Below, one piece after another: positions 12,136 through 19,864 of a DNA stretch of 38,798 nt (within the stretch, counting starts at the first letter, position 1; each line of letters opens with the position of its first letter). The stretch spans positions 1 through 38,798 of the forward strand of contig JAITNG010000039.1 of the NCBI GenBank assembly GCA_031290595.1. The letters are read 5' to 3'. Source of the stretch: Oscillospiraceae bacterium (lineage in GTDB: Bacteria; Bacillota; Clostridia; Oscillospirales; Acutalibacteraceae). The notes under the pieces are model-generated. The model searched no databases. It saw only the letters and a program-made list of their open reading frames with translations, and was not told where the DNA came from. The translations under genes and the position numbers were made by a program.

Positions 12136-12870
12136 TCAATACTCGACTTTCCAGAGGTAAAGCCCCGCCGCCGGAGCGGTGAACCCGGCGTTTGCGCGGT
12201 CGCCGGAAGCCAAAATAGCCGGGATGCAGCCGGGTTCCAGCCGCCCGCGCGCAATTTCCAGCAAGGTTCCGGCCATAATGCGCACCATATTATACAAAAA
12301 ACCGTCGGCTTCAAAAAAAAGCCGCAGTTCTTCGCCGTCACGGCAAGCCTCCACCCGGCGCACGGTGCGCACGGTGCTTTTGACGGACGACCCGGCGGCG
12401 CAGAAGGCCGCAAAATCGTGGGTACCCACAAAGGCCTGCCCCTCGCGTTCCAGCAGCGCCGCCTCCAGGGGGAACGGCTTCAGCAGGGCGCGGTGCAGCA
12501 AAAAAGGATCCCGCGCACGGGCATTGCGGATCAGATAGCAATACGTTTTGCCGGTGCAGCTGTAGCGGGCGTGGAAATCCGCCGCAACCTCCGTGCAATC
12601 CAGCACGGCCACCTGGCCGCACAGGTAAAAATTGAGGGCGGCGGGCAGCCGCGCAGCCGGGATGGCGTGTTCGGTGCGGAAGTTGCAGCAAAACATCCGG
12701 GCATGGACGCCCGCATCCGTCCGCGAGCAGCCGTGGATCGCCTCCCGGCGGCCAAGCACCCGTTCCAGCGCATCGCCCAGCACCTGCTGCACCGTGCAGC
12801 CGTTGGGCTGCACCTGCCAGCCGTGGAACCCGCTGCCATCAAAACGCAGGGTAAGCAATAAATTGCGCAT
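12136..12870 (-). CDS. truA: tRNA pseudouridine(38-40) synthase
   Basis: From ATG at 12870: MRNLLLTLRFDGSGFHGWQVQPNGCTVQQVLGDALERVL...GCSRTDAGVHA, TruA signature. Confidence 0.93.
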   Translation of the reverse strand: MRNLLLTLRFDGSGFHGWQVQPNGCTVQQVLGDALERVLGRREAIHGCSRTDAGVHARMFCCNFRTEHAIPAARLPAALNFYLCGQVAVLDCTEVAADFHARYSCTGKTYCYLIRNARARDPFLLHRALLKPFPLEAALLEREGQAFVGTHDFAAFCAAGSSVKSTVRTVRRVEACRDGEELRLFFEADGFLYNMVRIMAGTLLEIARGRLEPGCIPAILASGDRANAGFTAPAAGLYLWKVEY

Positions 12871-12953
12871 GGAAGCCCCTCCCGCAACACGTGATACCCC
12901 ATTATAGCATGGCCGGGCAAAAAAAGCAACCGGGCAGCCGCGGCAATCGCCGC

Positions 12954-12983
12954 TTGACAAAGCGACCGTTTGCTTGCTATAAT
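12954..12983 (+). promoter_or_regulatory. SigA-type promoter for the URO-D family gene
   Basis: TTGACA (12954-12959), 18-nt spacer, TATAAT (12978-12983), upstream of the 13020 start. Confidence 0.75.
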
Positions 12984-13019
12984 AACGGCAGCATTCAAAT
13001 CAAAAAAGGGGTGGGCGCT

Positions 13020-14078
13020 ATGACAAGTTTTGAACGCATTACGCGCATGTATGAACACAGGGAGGCCGACCACGTCCCCATTTTAGATTCCCCCTGGGCG
13101 GGTACCATTGCCCGCTGGCGGCGCGAGGGGATGCCCGAAAATGCGGACTGGCGCGATTTTTTTGGCGCGGATAAGAGCGCTTCCATCGGCGTCAATATTT
13201 CCCCGCGCTACGAACAGAAGGTGTTGGAGGAGAACGACAGATGGAAAATCGTCACAACCGATTACGGGGTTACGCTCAAGCAGTTCAAGGCGGCGGATTC
13301 GACGCCGGAATTTTTGGATTATAAAGTGAACAGCCCGGCGGTTTGGGCTGACGCGAAGCGCCGCATGGAAGACCGCAGCGGCCGCATCAACTGGGACCGG
13401 CTGAAGCGGGAATACCCCAAGTGGCGTGCGGAAGGGCAATGGATCACCGCAGAATTCTGGTTCGGGTTCGACGTGACCCACAGCTGGATGTCCGGCACCG
13501 AAACGATTCTGATGGCGCTGCTGGAAGAACCCGAATGGGTGACGGACATGTTCGACACGTTCCTGAACAGCTGCATGGATCTGTTCGACCAAATCTGGGA
13601 TGCGGGCTACACCTTCGATGAAATCCGCTGGCCGGACGACCTGGGCTACAAGGGCGCCACGTTTTTTTCGCCGGCGCTTTACCGCGAACTGGTGCAGCCG
13701 TTCCACAAACGCGCCGTGGAATGGGCGCACAGCAAAGGGATCTACGCCCGGCTGCACTCCTGCGGCGACGTGCGCACCGTGCTGCCTGATATTATCGCCA
13801 CAGGGGTTGACGCGCTGAACCCCCTGGAGGCCAAGGCGGGCATGGACGCCCTGGAGGTCAAGCGGGTTTATGGCGACAAGCTGACGCTGCACGGGGGCGT
13901 GAACGCCGTGCTGTGGGATGACAAAGAGCGCATCATCGCCGAAATTGAGCGCCTGGTACCCAAGCTCAAAGAAAACGGCGGCTACATCTTCGCCTCAGAC
14001 CACTCCATCCCGAATTCCGTCAGCCTGGAAAATTTCAAGGCAATCATGGAATGCGTCCAGCGCTGCGGGTGCTATTGA
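13020..14078 (+). CDS. Uroporphyrinogen decarboxylase (URO-D) superfamily protein, methyltransferase-like
   Basis: 352 aa from ATG 13020: MTSFERITRMYEHREADHVPI...; KGIYARLHSCGDVRTVLPDIIATGVDALNPLEAKAGMD; GGYIFASDHSIPNSVSLENF. Confidence 0.88.
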   Translation: MTSFERITRMYEHREADHVPILDSPWAGTIARWRREGMPENADWRDFFGADKSASIGVNISPRYEQKVLEENDRWKIVTTDYGVTLKQFKAADSTPEFLDYKVNSPAVWADAKRRMEDRSGRINWDRLKREYPKWRAEGQWITAEFWFGFDVTHSWMSGTETILMALLEEPEWVTDMFDTFLNSCMDLFDQIWDAGYTFDEIRWPDDLGYKGATFFSPALYRELVQPFHKRAVEWAHSKGIYARLHSCGDVRTVLPDIIATGVDALNPLEAKAGMDALEVKRVYGDKLTLHGGVNAVLWDDKERIIAEIERLVPKLKENGGYIFASDHSIPNSVSLENFKAIMECVQRCGCY

Positions 14079-14284
14079 AGCGCGTGCGCGTTCTTGAAAA
14101 GCAGTAGAGCCCCGGCCAAAGCCGGGGGCCTTGACAATTGGGAGCCGCCGCTTGTTTGGTTGCGGGTTAAATTCCGCGCAATGACGCGTGAATGCAGTCC
14201 GGCGTTTCGCATTCATATGCATCTATCATCAAATAACGCCTGTCTTCATATGAAAGATTTGGCGGGTGTGCCTGTTTTGTTGGG

Positions 14285-14698
14285 TCAGCGACTCACGGCT
14301 ACCCCCAGATAGTCCAGCAAAGCTGTTTCGAGCAAGCGGGAAAAATTGACCTGCCTTTCTTCCGCTGCCTCTTTGAGCCATGCCGGGATTGTTGTGTTGG
14401 TTTTCACCCGCTTATTGTCCAGCTCGTTTTTGATAAGGTCGGGGTAAACCGTCACGCAGGATACCAGATAGCCGCTTTCCGTTTCCGGGTCAATTTCGGG
14501 TGCAGCAGATGGCCGGGGGACAACCTCGCCGTCTTTTTCCAGCGCATATAGGTGCAGTCCCAAAGCGTCCTCTGCTTCCCTCGTCGCCCGCTCGAAGGTA
14601 TCGCCATAACTGGCACAACCGGGCAAATCGGGAAAGTAAACGCCAAAGCCGCCATTGCCGTTTGGCTCAAACACTGCCAAATAAGATACTTTACGCAT
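14285..14698 (-). CDS. hicB: HicB-family antitoxin
   Basis: 137 aa: YLAVFEPNGNGGFGVYFPDLPGCASYGDTFERATREAEDALGLHL plus C-terminal DNA-binding-like region (NTTIPAWLKEAAEERQVNFSRLLETALLDYLG). Confidence 0.88.
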   Translation of the reverse strand: MRKVSYLAVFEPNGNGGFGVYFPDLPGCASYGDTFERATREAEDALGLHLYALEKDGEVVPRPSAAPEIDPETESGYLVSCVTVYPDLIKNELDNKRVKTNTTIPAWLKEAAEERQVNFSRLLETALLDYLGVAVSR

Positions 14699-14723
14699 AC
14701 CTACTCTCCTCTCATGGTAGGGC

Positions 14724-14908
14724 TTATTTCAGCCCCGCCTGTTTCATGATACTATTCAAGTACCTTTGGGAATATCGCCGCCGTGGCTTGGCACTGTCAC
14801 CTTGCCTGGTTTCGTGCCATGTTCCAACTGGATGTGCGAGCCTTTTGTGCTTGGCGTTTCTTTCCAGCCGTCGCTATGCAGAATTCGCAGAATCTCGCGC
14901 ACTGTCAT
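14724..14908 (-). pseudogene. hicA: hicA toxin with a 1-nt frameshift
   Basis: Manual translation from ATG 14908: MTVREILRILHSDGWKETPSTKGSHIQLEHGTKPGKVTVPSHGGDIPKGT then TGA (14756-14758). The shifted frame continues LNSIMKQAGLK* to 14724, the expected HicA C-terminus. Confidence 0.85.
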
Positions 14909-15026
14909 TTATATTCCTCCCCACGTCTATATTATACGCCTTTTTTATGCGTATGTCAAGTTTTTTACGGCGCTGTGTATTTGGGAAAGAACAGGAAAAT
15001 ATTTTGGAAATATTTTCAAAAAAGAC

Positions 15027-15056
15027 TTGACATTATATATATATATATAATTATAG
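15027..15056 (+). promoter_or_regulatory. Promoter with (TA)8 tract in the spacer
   Basis: TTGACA 15027-15032 followed by TTATATATATATATATAATTATAG; candidate -10 at TATAAT (15046-15051) or TTATAG (15051-15056). Confidence 0.6.
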
Positions 15057-15095
15057 GGACACTTTTTGTCAATATATTCATAAGGAGAGAATGAA

Positions 15096-16013
15096 ATGAA
15101 AAACGCAAAACGCATCCTGGCAATCCTGTTGGCCGTTGTCATGACCCTGGGTCTGTTCGCAGTTGGTGCGGGCGCAGCCGGGAACATTGTGCCGCAAGCA
15201 CTTACCGAAGAGGAAGAAGACGAAATATTCAGAATTTACGAGAAAGTCTACTACACGGCAGTCTTTGCGATTTATGCGAACCCGCGTTGTATTGCCATTG
15301 CTTTGGACTTGGAAAGTGCGCTGAAACCCGGAAAAACCTTGGAGGACTTGGCAGTTGCCCGGCTTGCCGTTACCATAAACGACTTGTATACCACCGCTCT
15401 GGTGGCGCTGCGGAATAATCCGGAGGCCGACTATCGAAACAAAACGCTGGAAGCGAAAATGACTGCGGCAATCGCCACCGGCGTTGCGAAAATAGAGAAG
15501 GCGGCAGAAGCGGTTGCCAATGAATACATCACGCCCGAAGCCCTCGCTTTTGCAACGGTGGCGGGTGATTTGACAAAACTGTTCTGCACAGTCGAATTTG
15601 AGGGGCACTCTGGCGAGCTAGCGCAAGACGAAGAAAAAATTATTGAAATCGTGGATCAGCTGCAAGCCATCGACGTCGAGAGTTTACTCGTTACCGCCTT
15701 CAGTGGATACAACAAAAAGAGCGTTCTGGGGCCGCTGTTGGAAGCAGGCAAGTGGGACGAGGCAACAGCTTTGGAAACTGAAGCCATCCTGGCAGTGAAA
15801 GAAATCTTGATCGCAGCAGGTATCAAGGTACCTGCGCTGTCCATCGACCCGCCCCCCATCGACCCAACGCCAACGCCTGATCCTACCCCAACCCCTGCAA
15901 AAACCTGGCTGGATTACCTGCCGACTTGGTTGAACGGCGTGAAAGCCCTGCCCGCGTGGATTCAATGGATCATCCACTACATTTTCTTCGGTTGGGTCTG
16001 GGAAGTCGCATAA
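15096..16013 (+). CDS. Secreted protein with Pro/Thr linker and Trp-rich hydrophobic C-terminus
   Basis: 305 aa; signal peptide MKNAKRILAILLAVVMTLGLFAVGAGAAG; linker IDPPPIDPTPTPDPTPTPAK; tail TWLDYLPTWLNGVKALPAWIQWIIHYIFFGWVWEVA; RBS aaggagaga. Confidence 0.85.
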   Translation: MKNAKRILAILLAVVMTLGLFAVGAGAAGNIVPQALTEEEEDEIFRIYEKVYYTAVFAIYANPRCIAIALDLESALKPGKTLEDLAVARLAVTINDLYTTALVALRNNPEADYRNKTLEAKMTAAIATGVAKIEKAAEAVANEYITPEALAFATVAGDLTKLFCTVEFEGHSGELAQDEEKIIEIVDQLQAIDVESLLVTAFSGYNKKSVLGPLLEAGKWDEATALETEAILAVKEILIAAGIKVPALSIDPPPIDPTPTPDPTPTPAKTWLDYLPTWLNGVKALPAWIQWIIHYIFFGWVWEVA

Positions 16014-16053
16014 TGCCTTCCTGAACTGCCTTGGCCTCTTGGCAAACAACATT

Positions 16054-16095
16054 CCAGCGCCGTGCGGTATTTTCCGCACGGCGCTGGGTATTTTG
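16054..16095 (+). terminator. Rho-independent terminator-like hairpin
   Basis: CCAGCGCCGTGCGGTATTTTCCGCACGGCGCTGG followed by GTATTTT. Confidence 0.75.
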
Positions 16096-16228
16096 GGGGG
16101 AACGGAAAAATGTTTTGGCAAGGTGTATTTTAAAGCCCCGTTATGCAGCAAAACATAGCGGAGGCACGCCGCAAAAGCCTGTTGTATTTTTGTTTGTGTT
16201 GTGGTATAATAAAGAAGAGGGGAGGCAG

Positions 16229-16351
16229 ATGGCAATGACGAATGAGGAAAAATATGAATACTGGTTGGAATATGCAGCGTATGATTTGGATACCGCCAGG
16301 CAATCCTATTACAAGAAACGGAGGGAACATTCCAATGGCTGCAATCCCTGA
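16229..16351 (+). pseudogene. HEPN-domain toxin remnant (N-terminal fragment)
   Basis: MAMTNEEKYEYWLEYAAYDLDTARQSYYKKRREHSNGCNP: the HEPN-like start (YWLEYAAYDLDTA) is kept, the RNase core is absent; directly upstream of an MNT gene. Confidence 0.65.
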
Positions 16352-16658
16352 AAATATAATGGCGGCGGTTGCCCAATACATTGCGGCACTTTCCAATGGA
16401 ATCGCCGTCGATAAGGTGATTCTCTTTGGTTCCTATGCAAAGGATGCGTATCACAAAGACAGCGATATTGATATTGCCGTCTTTTCAAGGGATTTTGCGG
16501 AGGAAACGAAGATTGACGACATGGCGTATTTACTCATGAAAACATCTGGCTTGGGGCTGGATATTCAACCGCAAGCCTTCACGTTGGAGGACTATGAAGC
16601 GCCGGATGGGTTCGTGGAAGAAATCCTGAAAACAGGCGTCGAACTGCAAGTGGCGTAG
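16335..16658 (+). CDS. MNT-type minimal nucleotidyltransferase (HEPN-MNT antitoxin-like)
   Basis: 107 aa from ATG 16335: ...VDKVILFGSYAKDAYHKDSDIDIAVFSRDF, GSxA-x(n)-SDIDIAV motif. Confidence 0.88.
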   Translation: MAAIPENIMAAVAQYIAALSNGIAVDKVILFGSYAKDAYHKDSDIDIAVFSRDFAEETKIDDMAYLLMKTSGLGLDIQPQAFTLEDYEAPDGFVEEILKTGVELQVA

Positions 16659-16695
16659 CGCCTTATCTTTGTCACTTCTGCGCATTGCGCAGGGT

Positions 16696-16772
<77 letters not shown>

Positions 16773-16844
16773 GTGTAACAGAACATATTCTAGCACATTG
16801 CGGCAAAAAATACAAGAGAAAATTCAGAAAGGCAAAGCATTCAC

Positions 16845-18278
16845 ATGTATGACCCAAAATCACCAAAGGCCGAAGAGTTCATTGACCACGATGAAATATT
16901 GGAAACCCTGCAATGGGCGCAGGAGAACTGCGCGAACGCGCCGCTGATCGATTCCATCCTCCAAAAGGCGCGTGCGCGCAAGGGGCTGGGGCATCGGGAG
17001 GCCTCCGTTTTGCTGGCTTGCACGTTGCCGGAAAAAAACGCCGAGCTGTTTGCGCTGGCCAGGCAGATCAAGCAGGATTTTTATGGCAACCGCATCGTCC
17101 TGTTTGCGCCGCTGTATCTTTCCAATTACTGCATCAACGGCTGCGTGTATTGCCCCTATCATTTGCAGAACAAGCACATCCCCCGGCGCAAGCTCACACA
17201 GGCGGAAATTGCCCGCGAGGTGGTTGCGCTCCAGGATATGGGGCACAAGCGCCTGGCGCTGGAAGCGGGAGAGGATCCCCGGCACAACCCCCTGGAATAT
17301 ATTTTGGAATCCATCGAAACGATCTATTCCATCAAGCACAGGAACGGCGCAATCCGCCGGGTCAACGTCAACATTGCCGCAACGACGGTGGAAGACTACG
17401 AAAAACTGCGCGACGCCGGGATTGGCACGTATATCCTGTTCCAAGAAACCTATCATAAACAGAGCTACGAAGCGCTGCACCCCACGGGGCCAAAGCACAA
17501 CTATGCCTGGCACACCGAAGCCATGGATCGCGCAATGCAGGGCGGGATTGACGACGTCGGCCTGGGGGTGCTGTTTGGGCTGGAGCGTTACCGCTATGAA
17601 TTTGCGGGGCTGCTGCTGCATGCGGAGCATCTGGAAGCGGCTTGCGGCGTTGGCCCGCACACCATCAGCGTGCCGCGTGTGCAGCCCGCCGACGGCATCA
17701 ACCCGGCGGATTTTAAAGACAGCGACGGCCTGAGCAACGAAGCCTTTGCCAAGATCATCGCCTGTATCCGCGTCGCGGTACCATACACCGGCATGATCAT
17801 TTCCACGCGTGAAAGCGGCGCCGTGCGTGCGCGTGCGCTGGAACTGGGCGTTTCGCAGGTCAGCGGCGGCAGCAAAACCACCGTGGGCGGCTACGCCGAA
17901 GCGGCGCAGGGCGGCGACGCAGCCAAGGATACCGAACAGTTTGAGGTCAGCGACCAGCGCACGCTGGATGAAGTCGTCCGCTGGTTGATGGAACTGGGGT
18001 ACATCCCCAGCTTTTGCACCGCCTGTTACCGCGAAGGGCGCACGGGCGACCGCTTTATGCAGCTGTGCAAAACCGGGCAGATTCAGAACTGCTGCCACCC
18101 CAATGCCCTGATGACGCTCGAAGAATTCCTGCTCGATTACGCCAGCCCCGTCACCCGCGATTTGGGCGAAAAGATGATCGCCGCCGAAATCGGCAACATC
18201 CCGCTGGAAAAGATGCGCACGCTGGTGCAGCGCCACCTGGGGCAAATCCAGGCCGGTGAACGGGATTTCAGGGTGTAG
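16845..18278 (+). CDS. hydG: [FeFe]-hydrogenase H-cluster radical SAM maturase HydG
   Basis: 477 aa; CINGCVYC radical SAM motif; C-terminal CTACYREGRTGDRFMQLCKTGQIQNCCHPNA. Confidence 0.95.
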   Translation: MYDPKSPKAEEFIDHDEILETLQWAQENCANAPLIDSILQKARARKGLGHREASVLLACTLPEKNAELFALARQIKQDFYGNRIVLFAPLYLSNYCINGCVYCPYHLQNKHIPRRKLTQAEIAREVVALQDMGHKRLALEAGEDPRHNPLEYILESIETIYSIKHRNGAIRRVNVNIAATTVEDYEKLRDAGIGTYILFQETYHKQSYEALHPTGPKHNYAWHTEAMDRAMQGGIDDVGLGVLFGLERYRYEFAGLLLHAEHLEAACGVGPHTISVPRVQPADGINPADFKDSDGLSNEAFAKIIACIRVAVPYTGMIISTRESGAVRARALELGVSQVSGGSKTTVGGYAEAAQGGDAAKDTEQFEVSDQRTLDEVVRWLMELGYIPSFCTACYREGRTGDRFMQLCKTGQIQNCCHPNALMTLEEFLLDYASPVTRDLGEKMIAAEIGNIPLEKMRTLVQRHLGQIQAGERDFRV

Positions 18279-18389
18279 GGCGACTAGCAATGCCAATCAC
18301 GGGTTGCATTGTTGTTTTTAGGTTGCCCGGCGCACTTCGGCTGGTTGGAACCCTGGCTGCGATAGGATGCCCACAAAAGGAGAATCAAA

Positions 18390-19568
18390 ATGTCCATGAA
18401 CCAGACCCCTGCCGGGGAGCGGGTGCATATCGGCTTTTTCGGTTTGCGCAATGCGGGCAAATCCAGCCTGGTCAACGCGGTCACCGGGCAGAGCCTTTCG
18501 GTGGTTTCCGCCGTGCGCGGCACCACGACCGACCCCGTGCGCAAGGCCATGGAGCTGCTGCCGCTGGGGCCGGTGGTGATCATCGACACCCCCGGCTTTG
18601 ATGATGAAGGCAGCCTGGGTGAGCAGCGCGTCAAAAAGACCCGCCAGGTGCTGGAAGAAACGGACGTCGCCATCCTGGTGACGGAAGCCGGGCGCAGCCT
18701 TGCCCCGGCGGAAGAAGAGCTGCTGCGCCTGTTCCGGGAACGTGAAATCCCGCACTTGATCGTTAAGAACAAGTGCGATTTATTTCCGGGCGCAGAAGAT
18801 GTGTATTTGCGGGCGTCGGCTTTGACCGGGGCGGGTGTTTCGGAACTCAAGGAAGCCATTGCGCGGCTTGCGCCGCCGGAACAGCAAAAACTGCGCCTGG
18901 TGGCCGATCTGATTCAGCCGGGCGACTTCGTCGTGCTGGTCGCGCCGATTGATAAATCCGCGCCCAAGGGGCGGCTGATCCTCCCGCAGCAACAGGCGAT
19001 CCGCGATATTCTGGAAGCCGACGCAACGGCGGTTGTGGTCAAGGAATTTGAATTGCGGGATACGTTGGCGGCGCTGGGGCGTGCGCCCGCGCTGGTGATC
19101 ACGGATTCCCAGGTGTTCGCCAAAGCGGCGGCGGATACCCCGCCGGGGACGCCACTGACTTCGTTTTCGATCCTCTTCGCCCGCTACAAAGGCTATCTGG
19201 AGGCCGCCGTGCGGGGCGTGCGTGCGCTGGAAACCCTGCCGGAGGGGGCGCACATCCTCATTGCGGAAGGCTGCACCCACCACCGCCAGTGCGATGACAT
19301 CGGCACGGTGAAGATCCCCCGGTGGATCCGCAGCGAACTGGGGAAATCCTTCCGTTTCTCCTCCTGCTCCGGTTGGGAATTCCCCGAAGACCTCACGGGG
19401 GTGGATCTGGTGATCCACTGCGGCGGCTGTATGCTCAACGAGCGCACGGTACGCGCCCGGCTGCGCACCGCCGAAGCCCAGGGCGTACCCTTCACCAACT
19501 ACGGCGTAGTGATCGCCTGGGCGCAGGGCATACTGGAACGGTGTTTGCTGGAAGGAAGGCTGGGATGA
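18390..19568 (+). CDS. hydF: [FeFe]-hydrogenase H-cluster maturation GTPase HydF
   Basis: 392 aa; FGLRNAGKSSLVNAVTGQ P-loop, DTPGFDDEG, C-terminal EGCTHHRQCDDIG...VIHCGGCMLNER. Confidence 0.96.
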   Translation: MSMNQTPAGERVHIGFFGLRNAGKSSLVNAVTGQSLSVVSAVRGTTTDPVRKAMELLPLGPVVIIDTPGFDDEGSLGEQRVKKTRQVLEETDVAILVTEAGRSLAPAEEELLRLFREREIPHLIVKNKCDLFPGAEDVYLRASALTGAGVSELKEAIARLAPPEQQKLRLVADLIQPGDFVVLVAPIDKSAPKGRLILPQQQAIRDILEADATAVVVKEFELRDTLAALGRAPALVITDSQVFAKAAADTPPGTPLTSFSILFARYKGYLEAAVRGVRALETLPEGAHILIAEGCTHHRQCDDIGTVKIPRWIRSELGKSFRFSSCSGWEFPEDLTGVDLVIHCGGCMLNERTVRARLRTAEAQGVPFTNYGVVIAWAQGILERCLLEGRLG

Positions 19569-19621
19569 AGCGGCGAACGCGCCTGGTCACGGCACGCCGT
19601 GTAAAATAAAGCATTGCTGTG

Positions 19622-19845
19622 TTGTGCTATTCCTCATCTGAAAAGCCCAACCGCGCTGCGCTCTGCGCCACCACCCCGCCGCTGCGCGGCACCCCTCCCA
19701 CGGAGGGGAATTGTCACACGAACCCAACGGCTACGGAAATTCCCCTCCGTGGGAGGGGTGCCCATCGTCAACTCTGTTGACGAAAGGGGCGGGGTGGTGG
19801 CGCGGAGCGCAGCACGGTTGGCTTTTTAGATGAGGAATAGTACAA
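19622..19845. repeat. MITE-like long hairpin element, family A copy 1
   Basis: About 58-bp terminal inverted repeats TTGTGCTATTCCTCATCTGAAAAGCCCAACCGCGCTGCGCTCTGCGCCACCACCCCGCC / TTGTACTATTCCTCATCTAAAAAGCCAACCGTGCTGCGCTCCGCGCCACCACCCCGCC plus inner CACCCCTCCCACGGAGGGGAATT palindrome arms; related copy at 29891. Confidence 0.85.
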
Positions 19846-19864
19846 TAGCATAAAGGAGTTGCCC

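Noticed and set aside
12891-13019. Upstream extension of the URO-D ORF
   Set aside because: It overlaps the TTGACA/TATAAT promoter; ATG 13020 fits the homologous start and RBS.
14111-14131. Hairpin GCCCCGGCCAAAGCCGGGGGC after the URO-D gene
   Set aside because: Terminator-like stem but no U-tract; insufficient to call.
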